IMG/VR virus record: IMGVR_UViG_3300025778_000043
Location: 1-36,377 of that record
DNA from: a virus
Strand: one strand, 5' to 3'
Length of the DNA stretch: 36,377 bases
Shown here piece by piece: positions 7,766 through 13,751 of this stretch; within the stretch, counting starts at the first letter, position 1, and each line of letters opens with the position of its first letter. The position numbers and the translations under genes were made by a program. The notes under the pieces were generated by a model. It saw nothing but the letters and a program-made list of their open reading frames with translations, was not told the DNA's origin and made no database searches.

Positions 7766-7817
7766 AAAATTCTAAAAACGAATTTCGCTCCCCCGCCACC
7801 AAGAAAAATCGATTTTC
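7766..7817. other. convergent intergenic gap with a 12-bp AT palindrome
   Basis: Endolysin (plus) and FkbM (minus) genes converge here. The gap contains AAAATCGATTTT at 7805-7816 and a weak GAAATTC/GAATTTC pair just after the endolysin stop. Neither is a GC-rich hairpin with a U tract, so no clear terminator is seen, although transcription from both sides must meet here. Confidence 0.35.
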
Positions 7818-8507
7818 CTAATTTGGTATGCAAACCATATTAAGAGGGTCTGCTATTACAAACTGGTAACCTCTGCCTACAGCGTCTGCTATAGCCTGTA
7901 CGCCCACGATGTGATGTTCTACCCATAATATGGGTTTAAACGTACTTATGGTGCTTTTAGCGCCTTTTATAGCTTGTATTTCAAAGCCTTCTACGTCAAT
8001 CTTGATAAAGTCGCATCTGGGCAAATCCATAGCATCAATCGTTATTCCTCTTACCATTGAATTACGCATAAATGTGTTTTCTTCGGTTTCTCCAGATTTA
8101 ACCTGAACCGTACCGTAGTCCATCTTCATGCTGTAATCAATAATTGGCAAAATCAAAGATTGAGCACAGTCTGAAATTGCTGCGTTATGGGCGTAAATAT
8201 TGCTTATGTCGTTAAGTGCTATAGACCCACATAGTGCGTTATAAAGGATTCTTTGCGGTTCAAACGCAATAATTGAAATATCCTTGCGTCTGTGCGCAAC
8301 AGGAATACTGAAAAGCCCTATATTTGCTCCTGCGTCTATAACTATCGCTCCAGGTGTCAATTTATCGACAAATTGGAAGATATTTTGTAATTCAGGCTCT
8401 ATGTGAGTACGCCCCGTCTTGGCGAGAGCATCTATTTGAAAATCACAGTTTCTGTTGACTATGATTTTTCCGTAAATAGACTCTACAACGGTAAAGTTGT
8501 TAATCAT
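7818..8507 (-). CDS. FkbM-family methyltransferase, 229 aa
   Basis: A SAM-binding motif I is clear at residues 56-65 (VIDAGANIGL). It is followed by an acidic strand end (IIAFEPQ, about 79-85), and by FIKIDVEGFEIQAIKGA near 165-181, which is diagnostic of the FkbM family of SAM-dependent O-methyltransferases. These enzymes commonly methylate sugar hydroxyls. Its ATG overlaps the stop of the upstream glycosyltransferase (8504-8507), so the two probably act together on a glycan. It is the last gene of the leftward unit. The target may be host surface polysaccharide, a virion glycan or modified DNA; the sequence does not decide. Confidence 0.88.
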   Translation of the reverse strand: MINNFTVVESIYGKIIVNRNCDFQIDALAKTGRTHIEPELQNIFQFVDKLTPGAIVIDAGANIGLFSIPVAHRRKDISIIAFEPQRILYNALCGSIALNDISNIYAHNAAISDCAQSLILPIIDYSMKMDYGTVQVKSGETEENTFMRNSMVRGITIDAMDLPRCDFIKIDVEGFEIQAIKGAKSTISTFKPILWVEHHIVGVQAIADAVGRGYQFVIADPLNMVCIPN

Positions 8508-9259
8508 GGCGTTGGAGTAAGACCGCCTTCAAACAAATAGCTACCAAAGTGACCTAATTGCGCCCAGGGAGCGGCCCAAACCTTTAGTCCTGCCTGTCTA
8601 GCCTTCCAGCAGAAGAAGTAGTCCTCTGAGAGCAGTCTTTCTGTGCCTGGCTCTATAGCGCAAGCAAAATACTCAGTAATACGGTCATTAGAAATAGCTC
8701 CATCTAAGAACAAAACGTCATTGTTGTAACTGTTGACAACAGACTCAGACTTCATGGTTTCAAAAGTAGACCTCTTAATCAGCATAAACCCTGTACCGCC
8801 ATTAAAGATTTCCACAGGCTGGTCAACGGGAACAGTTACGCTACCTGCATAGTCCTTTAAATTGACTACAACGCTTGCTGTGCGTGTTTTTAGCCTATCT
8901 GTAGGCACACCTTCCTTAACGGCTTTCTCGACCTCTGTCCAGTTAATTTCTTTCTTAGGGTAAATACCGCAAATAATGTCTTTATCTGCCTCAATCATCT
9001 TGATAATGTCTTGCGGATTGAACTTAATGTCTGCGTCTATAAACATCAAGTGAGTACATTCGGGGCGCTGCATAAACCCGTGAGCAAGTGCGTTTCTGCC
9101 TCGCTGAATCAAAGACTCGTTAAACATAGCACTAAAAGCCATGTCATAGCCATTTTGATTGAGCACAGGACCTAGTGTTAGCATACTTTGCGTAAAGTAC
9201 CCTGTACACATTCCTCCGTACATAGGTACGGCTACGAAAATATTACCTTTTTTTTCCAT
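8504..9259 (-). CDS. GT-A type glycosyltransferase, 251 aa
   Basis: Start ATG 9259 has AAGGAACATC upstream. The N-terminus FVAVPMYGGMCTGYF opens a Rossmann-like nucleotide-sugar binding fold. The metal-binding DXD motif is DAD at residues 75-77 (LMFIDADIKF), and an E-D-Y-F-F-C-W-K-A-R block near the C-terminus is typical of phage GT-A proteins. No membrane segment. It is expected to transfer a sugar from a nucleotide donor; acceptor unknown. The operon partner is the FkbM methyltransferase. Two further sugar-related genes (18619-17900 and 19237-19944) lie elsewhere in the genome. Confidence 0.82.
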   Translation of the reverse strand: MEKKGNIFVAVPMYGGMCTGYFTQSMLTLGPVLNQNGYDMAFSAMFNESLIQRGRNALAHGFMQRPECTHLMFIDADIKFNPQDIIKMIEADKDIICGIYPKKEINWTEVEKAVKEGVPTDRLKTRTASVVVNLKDYAGSVTVPVDQPVEIFNGGTGFMLIKRSTFETMKSESVVNSYNNDVLFLDGAISNDRITEYFACAIEPGTERLLSEDYFFCWKARQAGLKVWAAPWAQLGHFGSYLFEGGLTPTP

Positions 9260-9366
9260 GATGTTCCTTGTAGTTAAGAATTGACAGACTGTGAGATTAC
9301 AGGGGGTCTGTCAGCACCTGTCCTAACTTCGGGATTTGCTCCCGTAGTTGCCTCTCACTGGAATGA
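9260..9366 (-). other. structured spacer between tRNA-Lys and glycosyltransferase
   Basis: Two strong inverted repeats are present. TGACAGAC at 9282-9289 pairs with GTCTGTCA at 9306-9313. AACT-CGGGA (9325-9334) pairs with TCCCG-AGTT (9340-9349) with a single internal mismatch and a 5-base loop. There is no U tract, so these are not ordinary intrinsic terminators. They could mark tRNA 3' processing, a degenerate tRNA, or a leader that controls the glycosyltransferase. Confidence 0.45.
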
Positions 9367-9442
9367 TGGTGAGACGTGCGGGGGTCGAACCCACGACCAA
9401 CAGATTAAAAGTCTGCTGCTCTACCAACTGAGCTAACGTCCC
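9367..9442 (-). tRNA. tRNA-Lys (anticodon UUU)
   Basis: Read on the minus strand from GGGACGT (9442) to the encoded ACCA (9370-9367). The acceptor stem GGGACGT pairs with ACGTCTC (one G-U). The D-arm region contains AGCTCAGTTGGTAGAGC and the T arm contains GGTTCGACCC. The anticodon loop is CTTTTAA with the anticodon at 9409-9407. The 3' CCA is encoded. The AT-rich codon use of the phage would profit from tRNA-Lys(UUU). It sits inside the leftward unit, so it is probably cut from a longer transcript. Confidence 0.95.
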
Positions 9443-9448
9443 TTTCAT

Positions 9449-9631
9449 TTAACCGTGAGCTATTTTAGGCGTTGAAATAAAGCTCATACCGTCCTCAAAA
9501 CCCTGCTGATAGGCTAAATCATAGATTTCCTGAAGACTCATGTTCTTGAGTTCTATGATATGTCCTCTATCCGCAGAACGTACTTTCCAGTCTTCGTGCT
9601 CTTTCTCCATCCCCATACTTGTATTTTCCAT
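9449..9631 (-). CDS. small hypothetical protein, 60 aa
   Basis: ATG 9631 follows AAGGGAAGCAGG at a usable spacing. The gene overlaps the 3' end of the upstream nuclease-like gene by 79 bp, which is unusually long for this genome. The N-terminal half is charged; the C-terminal part, MSLQEIYDLAYQQGFEDGMS (residues 30-49), looks like a folded helix pair. A shorter start at 9541 would remove the overlap but has a poor ribosome binding site. Function unknown. Confidence 0.45.
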   Translation of the reverse strand: MENTSMGMEKEHEDWKVRSADRGHIIELKNMSLQEIYDLAYQQGFEDGMSFISTPKIAHG

Positions 9632-9873
9632 CCTGCTTCCCTTACTTTTGGTAATAGTTCACTTGCCATTATTTTCTTGATTCTGTCGCTAACGCCACTG
9701 GCTGTTGCCTGAACCGCCAAGGTCTCATCTCGCTTGATAGCCAATATATCTATAAAGCCAAACAAGTCCTGGCGTATTCTGGCGTGTGGATTCCACTTTT
9801 CAACAATAGCGACCGTATAGCCTTGCTCCCGCAATACCGCTAATGTTCGAGAAGTTGGAGATTCCTTTGCCAT
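9553..9873 (-). CDS. PD-(D/E)XK nuclease-like small protein, 106 aa
   Basis: ATG 9873 overlaps the stop of the SSB-like gene (TGATG). The sequence ARIRQDLFGFIDILAI places a conserved-looking Asp after a hydrophobic strand, followed by a second strand ETLAVQATASG and a C-terminal WKIQVWGWRK strand. This is the layout of small restriction-endonuclease-fold proteins common next to phage recombination genes. The usual E-x-K triad is replaced by Q-A-T, so catalytic activity is uncertain. It could be a structure-specific nuclease or a degenerate relative that only binds DNA. It lies in the operon with RecT and the SSB-like protein. Confidence 0.6.
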   Translation of the reverse strand: MAKESPTSRTLAVLREQGYTVAIVEKWNPHARIRQDLFGFIDILAIKRDETLAVQATASGVSDRIKKIMASELLPKVREAGWKIQVWGWRKSTKTGKYVLRIEDIS

Positions 9874-10196
9874 CAGAAGGGTACGTCATTGTCATCACGA
9901 CTTCTGTTAAACGTATTTGGCTTCCTTGCATAACCTGGAGTTACCTCTTTAGGTTGCTGCTCCTCTAGCTTCTTTTTCTTGAGCCAATTATCTTCACGAA
10001 CAGAGAACATGGTTGTGCCCTGTTTTGTCTCTTTCTGCCACAAACCAAAGTTAACCCGCTCCCCAGCCTTGTAGTCTAGGTCTAAGACCAAGTGACCTGT
10101 AAAGTCTGGACCTTGCGGATGCTTTTTGTTCTCTGGAGCTACATAAAACAGAGTTCCGTAGCCTTGTTTGTCGGGATAGTTGTTGTTAGTTGCCAT
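9873..10196 (-). CDS. single-stranded DNA binding (SSB)-like protein, 107 aa
   Basis: ATG 10196 with AGGAGAAACAC upstream is chosen; a longer in-frame start at 10361 lacks such a site and would overlap the HTH gene completely. Residues 1-75 (YGTLFYVAPENKKHPQGPDF, then HLVLDLDYKAGERVNFGLW) look like a beta-rich, possibly OB-like core. The last residues are DDNDVPF, an acidic tail ending Pro-Phe as in bacterial and phage SSBs, where it docks repair and replication proteins. Together with RecT and the YqaJ-type exonuclease it would complete an annealing recombination set. The fold assignment is inferred; the tail is directly visible. Confidence 0.7.
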   Translation of the reverse strand: MATNNNYPDKQGYGTLFYVAPENKKHPQGPDFTGHLVLDLDYKAGERVNFGLWQKETKQGTTMFSVREDNWLKKKKLEEQQPKEVTPGYARKPNTFNRSRDDNDVPF

Positions 10197-10377
10197 GTGT
10201 TTCTCCTGATAAATATTTGTATTGGGCGTACTCTTTCCCGCCCTCTCTAACCATTTTTGTAATGATGCGGTGTCCCTCTTTTCGAAGGACTTCGATATGG
10301 GCTGCAAGCCTGAACGAACCGTAGTGCTTGAGGGCATCCTGTGGTGTGATGGTGAGTCCATTTTGTAGGTGTCTCAA
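10186..10377 (-). CDS. winged-helix HTH protein (HTH_39-like), 63 aa
   Basis: The sequence NGLTITPQDALKHYGSFRLA followed by HIEVLRKEGHRIITKMV matches the pattern of the short phage HTH_39 family (PF14090, recalled). The only usable start in frame is TTG 10377 with AAGAG seven bases upstream; an in-frame stop lies a few codons earlier and there is no ATG or GTG. It overlaps the SSB-like start by 11 bp. A DNA-binding regulatory role is likely; its target is unknown. Confidence 0.75.
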   Translation of the reverse strand: MRHLQNGLTITPQDALKHYGSFRLAAHIEVLRKEGHRIITKMVREGGKEYAQYKYLSGETHGN

Positions 10378-10397
10378 GATATTGCTCTTTTGAGTTC

Positions 10398-11225
10398 CTA
10401 AACGTCCTGAGACACTGACTGCTTTGGGAGTGGATTACCCCCTGCCTCTGCGATAGCTGCCTTAACCTTCAGTTTCTCAACTGTCGTAAACCCGTCAACT
10501 ACGAACTCATTAGCTACTTTCAAAGACTCTACCTTCTTAGCCTTATCGTCATCACTAATCTTGTTGGATGACATGATTCTGCTAACCATGTTGCCGTAAG
10601 CACTAATCCAGTCTTCCACAGAGTGGTAACTAGAGTGTGGCTCGTCTAGGTTTGGTACGTAGAGCTTGAACGCCCCATCTTCATTTTGAATAACAACATC
10701 CTGATTCTCTGTCTCGACTCGTTCTGCAATACCCATGTCAATCGGCTTACTTGGCGTAAAGTCTTGTACCTCCTCTGGCGTATAGACCCCAACGACACAT
10801 CCTGGGTAGACAGACCTGATACCTTCCGATACGCACCTAGCACGTAACATTGCCCGAGGATAATTCCTCCAGTTGTCCTTGTTTGCAATCCCAATGCTCT
10901 TAGCTTGCGCCAACGACCATGAGACTTCAAGAGACCCTCCTGACGGATGGCTAAATACGCCTGTGACCTTCTCATCTGTGTAATCCTTCCATTGAACCGA
11001 ACCTCCTGCCTGTTGAAAACGTGCAAGCATTGCATCTGCCTTCAGAGCTGGTCTGCCTTGGATAATATGAAAATCCCTCATTGCTATAGCAGGATGCAAG
11101 TTTTCCGCTTGACAGAGCAACATAATCGCCATTGCTTCCTCTGGATTTTTAAATCCAAACATTCTCGATTTAGATGCCACTTCAGCCATCTGTTGAATAT
11201 CTGCTAAAGGTACGATATTAGACAT
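10398..11225 (-). CDS. recT: RecT-family ssDNA annealing recombinase, 275 aa
   Basis: Family features of RecT/Redbeta-like annealases are visible: an N-terminal helical region (FKNPEEAMAIMLLCQAENLH), GRPALKADAMLARFQQAGG near residues 57-76, and NYPRAMLRARCVSEGIRSV near 142-160. The C-terminal third (about 190-275) is more charged and variable, as usual. It would pair complementary single strands produced by the exonuclease at 13751-12852. ATG 11225 lies within the end of an HNH gene and follows AAGGGG. It is followed by the HTH and SSB-like genes. Recombination may serve replication and genome circularisation. Confidence 0.9.
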   Translation of the reverse strand: MSNIVPLADIQQMAEVASKSRMFGFKNPEEAMAIMLLCQAENLHPAIAMRDFHIIQGRPALKADAMLARFQQAGGSVQWKDYTDEKVTGVFSHPSGGSLEVSWSLAQAKSIGIANKDNWRNYPRAMLRARCVSEGIRSVYPGCVVGVYTPEEVQDFTPSKPIDMGIAERVETENQDVVIQNEDGAFKLYVPNLDEPHSSYHSVEDWISAYGNMVSRIMSSNKISDDDKAKKVESLKVANEFVVDGFTTVEKLKVKAAIAEAGGNPLPKQSVSQDV

Positions 11226-11622
11226 GAGCTACCCCTTTGCTAAGGTTGTATTTTGTAATGTTTCTACGTGATGCCTCAATTTGAGAAGGCTTCATCTTTG
11301 TCAAACCAGTCTTAAATGCGTGTATTTTGTTCTCTTTAGGAGTGCACCATTCAAGATTTTCTACATGATTGTTTGCTTTGTTTCCGTCAATATGGTTAAC
11401 GTGAGGTTTACCATTTTTAGTTAAAAAAGAATCGGCAACCATGCGGTGAACTTTTTTGTTCTTACGCTTACCATCTTTGAAAAGGCAAACGTATTGATAA
11501 CCACCTCTGTCTACGCAAACGCTTAACCAGCGACCCTCTAATCGAGAGGCTTTAGGATAAGCCCACACACGACCTTCTTTGGTTACAGCGTAAAGACCTT
11601 CGTATTCGGTTACATCAATCAT
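11218..11622 (-). CDS. HNH homing endonuclease with NUMOD4-like N-terminus, 134 aa
   Basis: The N-terminus (DVTEYEGLYAVTKEGRVWAY) is a NUMOD4-like repeat. VHRMVADSF (58-66) and VNHIDGNKANNHVENLEWC (75-93) form the HNH core, with His77, Asn85 and the LEW motif typical of HNH_3 enzymes. The C-terminus holds a short helix (KPSQIEASRRNI) that may be a DNA-binding remnant. Such free-standing genes are mobile and cut intronless relatives. It overlaps the upstream gene by 8 bp and RecT by 8 bp, so it is fully woven into the recombination operon rather than sitting in an intron. Confidence 0.88.
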   Translation of the reverse strand: MIDVTEYEGLYAVTKEGRVWAYPKASRLEGRWLSVCVDRGGYQYVCLFKDGKRKNKKVHRMVADSFLTKNGKPHVNHIDGNKANNHVENLEWCTPKENKIHAFKTGLTKMKPSQIEASRRNITKYNLSKGVAHV

Positions 11623-11785
11623 CTTTATTCTCCCTTGCTTTCATCATTTCATCTGCTATTTCGTAAGCCTCTTTAGCAATATGGTCAATTCTATAAACTT
11701 GATTCCAAGGCTTATGAGCAAATAGCCCTTGCATGGCTAACCCTGCAAACCAGTCTCTAAGACTTACGGGTAATTGGATTTCCAT
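11615..11785 (-). CDS. small phage protein of the LRDWFAGLAMQ type, 56 aa
   Basis: The start at ATG 11785 is preferred to an upstream in-frame start because it begins the conserved-looking part: SLRDWFAGLAMQGLFA near residues 7-22, then a helical, acidic C-terminus (EAYEIADEMMKARENKDD). Short proteins with an LRD-x-F-A-x-x-A-M block are common in phage early regions. It resembles the protein at 12551-12342 (MDLRQYYAGQALNAM). The 3' end of the upstream HNH gene overlaps its start by 29 bp. Function unknown. Confidence 0.7.
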   Translation of the reverse strand: MEIQLPVSLRDWFAGLAMQGLFAHKPWNQVYRIDHIAKEAYEIADEMMKARENKDD

Positions 11786-12308
11786 TTTCTTTTCTTCTTG
11801 CTCTATATTCTCTTTGTCTTTGATTGTATTTTTCACGATTTTGTTCCACCCATTTTTTATACGATTCGTCACTGCACTTATTGCAATAACTTTTTCTTTT
11901 TAAAACCCCTTGTCTATGTGCATCCAAATAAAAATCATTTTCATGTTTAATTGATTTGCATTTAGGACAATATTTGTGGTCTTTAGGCATTTCTCGATAT
12001 GTATCTTCAGGCATAAATGCGTGTCTTGTATTACATGACAAACAAACAATGCCCAAAGTTCCATCTCTGTAATGCTGAAGCGTAGCAACCGTTGAACGAC
12101 CATCTTTAGCTCTCCAATTCATCTTAACTTTGCAATCTGGACAAATCATTTCAGGGTCAAATAAAACTTCTAATTCTTCATGACTAGGAACATATTTATT
12201 TGCTTTTTTTGCTCCAGACCTCATTGAGCCAAAACGATAATGCCTCTCACAAAGTTTTTGATGACCTTGTTGAATTACCGATGGTTTTTCACACTTCGCA
12301 CACTTCAT
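11757..12308 (-). CDS. zinc-finger HNH-type endonuclease, 183 aa
   Basis: Strong ribosome binding site AAGGAGG before ATG 12308. Four CxxC pairs are visible at 3/6, 56/59, 89/92 and 114/117, with a fifth at 142/145. Residues 78-96 (LQHYRDGTLGIVCLSCNTRH) contain the H...N..H arrangement of HNH nucleases. The C-terminus is a long basic helix (RQREYRARRKENG). Related phage proteins are annotated as HNH or endonuclease VII-like (recalled). It lies between two small related genes and overlaps the second, which suggests insertion into the operon. Confidence 0.75.
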   Translation of the reverse strand: MKCAKCEKPSVIQQGHQKLCERHYRFGSMRSGAKKANKYVPSHEELEVLFDPEMICPDCKVKMNWRAKDGRSTVATLQHYRDGTLGIVCLSCNTRHAFMPEDTYREMPKDHKYCPKCKSIKHENDFYLDAHRQGVLKRKSYCNKCSDESYKKWVEQNREKYNQRQREYRARRKENGNPITRKS

Positions 12309-12323
12309 AATAATCCTCCTTGT

Positions 12324-12338
12324 TATACCAATGGTATA
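12324..12338. promoter_or_regulatory. 7-1-7 palindrome upstream of the HNH gene
   Basis: TATACCA, one base, TGGTATA. It lies directly upstream of the AAGGAGG site of the HNH gene at 12308 and just after the stop of the preceding gene. The symmetry and placement suit a repressor operator or a small mRNA hairpin. No matched -35/-10 pair is obvious around it. Confidence 0.4.
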
Positions 12339-12341
12339 GCA

Positions 12342-12551
12342 TCATGGATTGTTTTGCAACTCCTTTATCAATGTATCTGCTAATTTCACGCACATTTTTA
12401 CTATTTCCTGCGTTTCTTCTTCTGAATCATCGCAAGATGGACTCATTGCATTTAATGCTTGTCCTGCATAGTATTGGCGCAAATCCATGCCTTGTTCTTC
12501 CACAATTAACCCTGTGGTTGGGTGTTTGTACATGATTGGATATGCTTTCAT
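12342..12551 (-). CDS. small phage protein of the MDLRxYYAxQAL type, 69 aa
   Basis: ATG 12551 overlaps the stop of a 28-codon gene (ATGA), so it is preferred to a TTG 15 bases upstream. The protein contains EQGMDLRQYYAGQALNAM and a helical C-terminal half rich in acidic residues (CDDSEEETQEIVKM). The LRQYYAGQALNAM block is related in pattern to LRDWFAGLAMQGL of the protein at 11785-11615, so the two may descend from a duplication. Function unknown; widespread in phage early regions (recalled). Confidence 0.7.
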   Translation of the reverse strand: MKAYPIMYKHPTTGLIVEEQGMDLRQYYAGQALNAMSPSCDDSEEETQEIVKMCVKLADTLIKELQNNP

Positions 12552-12634
12552 GCTAATTTTTCCCAAATAGATAGTAGTGTGTCGATAACGGAACTAGCCG
12601 TCAAAATGTATAGTGCCCAGTCAGGATTACTCAT
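12548..12634 (-). CDS. 28-residue hydrophobic peptide
   Basis: An ATG at 12634 overlaps the lipoprotein stop (AAATGA), and the TGA at 12548-12550 overlaps the next ATG in the same way. GTGGGG lies at a suitable distance upstream. The peptide (MSNPDWALYILTASSVIDTL and 8 more residues) has a hydrophobic middle that could be a short membrane helix. Its two coupled junctions are the main evidence that it is real. Confidence 0.55.
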   Translation of the reverse strand: MSNPDWALYILTASSVIDTLLSIWEKLA

Positions 12635-12855
12635 TTGTACCCCACTGGACAAAGAGTTTCATCGGCAACCACAACTATTGGAGGTACAACCATACCAATG
12701 AAAAATACACCAATAATCAAGTTCCATGTACTGAGCTTGTAAACCAAAGAAGGATTCTTGTCATCAAATGCACCTATACAATTCCCGTATTCGGTTCTTG
12801 TCGTGCATCCAGAAAGAAGAACAAGAAGGATAAATAAAATGGTTAGTTTTTTCAT
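12631..12855 (-). CDS. small phage lipoprotein, 74 aa
   Basis: The signal sequence MKKLTILFILLVLLSGC carries a lipobox LSGC at 14-17 with the lipidated Cys17. After it come TEYGNCIGAFDDKNP, a hydrophobic segment IIGVFFIGMVVPPIVVVADE and a terminal TLCPVGYK. This is a recognisable family of small phage and prophage lipoproteins (recalled). Spanin or superinfection-exclusion roles have been considered for such proteins, but it lies in the early operon rather than the lysis cassette. It overlaps the exonuclease stop by 4 bp (ATGA), so it is translationally coupled. Confidence 0.8.
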   Translation of the reverse strand: MKKLTILFILLVLLSGCTTRTEYGNCIGAFDDKNPSLVYKLSTWNLIIGVFFIGMVVPPIVVVADETLCPVGYK

Positions 12856-13751
12856 TTTAGTAAGAACCTCCTAGAACCTGGGAACTCCCTGACAAACTGC
12901 TTATAAATGTCAGGCATGGATTGCTCGAATAACTTGGCATCAAACTTATTGCTTGCTTTTGCAGCCTTCCATGTTGCCAACACTTTCCCGTCTATGGTCT
13001 GTAAACTTGCAGCAGTTTCCATAAACCCAGCTATTAGGGTCTGTAACTGCTCCTCACGACCTTCCAAGAGCTTAATTTCCTCTTTGATGCTACGTAGAGC
13101 TTGGCAAGCCTCCTCAACGCTCCTAGAAGCCATTCTGACGCTTTCTGGCGTATCTTTAGGGTAAAGCATCTTCACTTGCTCTAAGTCTTCTGGCGGGAGA
13201 GTAGTCCCTGCCTGTACATGACCCCATATTTTTGCCATGTTTTGAATTAACTCATCCTTTTGTTGGTTAGAGATGTCAAATGGGAACATGACGAACTCTT
13301 GTCCGCCAAATAGGACGGCTAGGTAGATGCGAGTATTTCCGAATACTGCGGTTTCGTGGACTAACTGAGCAAAATCAGCGTCAGGAATGGTATTAGAAAT
13401 ATCGTCAAACTTATTACGCACACCAGCGTTATAGTTTTTGCACTCGACCAGAATTGTTTGTCCATCTTTTGTCCCTGCAAAGTCAAAATGTGATTTAAAC
13501 CAAGATTCTTTCTTATGGGTTAAGGATTCTTCAATCTTGTTGAGTTCTACTCCTAGTTTTGCCTGAGCCAGTCTGCCGATGACGGGTTCCATGACGTGAC
13601 CCATCTGGACGGCTTCTATAGCTGACAAATCTGGGATGTCCATCTTCCCTTGTTTGGTGAGGATGACCTCATTAGCCTTGCCTTGGGCTACTCTGCGGGA
13701 ATCTCCTGACCAGATAGCGGAATTACGTGTTTGTGGTGTGAAATCAGACAT
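12852..13751 (-). CDS. YqaJ-like exonuclease (PD-(D/E)XK), 299 aa
   Basis: ATG 13751 with GGAGG upstream is chosen over an in-frame start 63 bases earlier that lies inside the previous gene. N-terminal SAIWSGDSRRVAQGKANEVI and MGHVMEPVIGRLAQ (50-63, with Glu55) precede the nuclease core: HFDFAGTKDG (88-97) and LVECKNY (101-107). Glu103 and Lys105 form the E-x-K of a lambda-exonuclease/YqaJ-type PD-(D/E)XK enzyme. The C-terminal 100 residues are a helical coiled coil. It would resect double-stranded ends to give the substrate for the RecT protein. Four small genes and two HNH genes now separate the pair. Confidence 0.88.
   Translation of the reverse strand: MSDFTPQTRNSAIWSGDSRRVAQGKANEVILTKQGKMDIPDLSAIEAVQMGHVMEPVIGRLAQAKLGVELNKIEESLTHKKESWFKSHFDFAGTKDGQTILVECKNYNAGVRNKFDDISNTIPDADFAQLVHETAVFGNTRIYLAVLFGGQEFVMFPFDISNQQKDELIQNMAKIWGHVQAGTTLPPEDLEQVKMLYPKDTPESVRMASRSVEEACQALRSIKEEIKLLEGREEQLQTLIAGFMETAASLQTIDGKVLATWKAAKASNKFDAKLFEQSMPDIYKQFVREFPGSRRFLLK

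Noticed and set aside
7766-7817. A bidirectional intrinsic terminator
   Set aside because: The palindrome is AT-only and has no GC stem with a U tract, so the evidence was not enough.
9281-9349. A second tRNA gene
   Set aside because: The two hairpins lack an acceptor stem, T-loop bases and an anticodon arm of tRNA form.
9873-10361. Longer SSB-like protein of 162 residues
   Set aside because: The extension lies opposite the coding sense of the HTH gene frame and has no ribosome site; ATG 10196 has AGGAGAAACAC.
10646-11035. Minus-strand 129-codon frame inside RecT
   Set aside because: Shadow of the RecT gene in another frame, with Arg/Gln-rich composition and no ribosome site.
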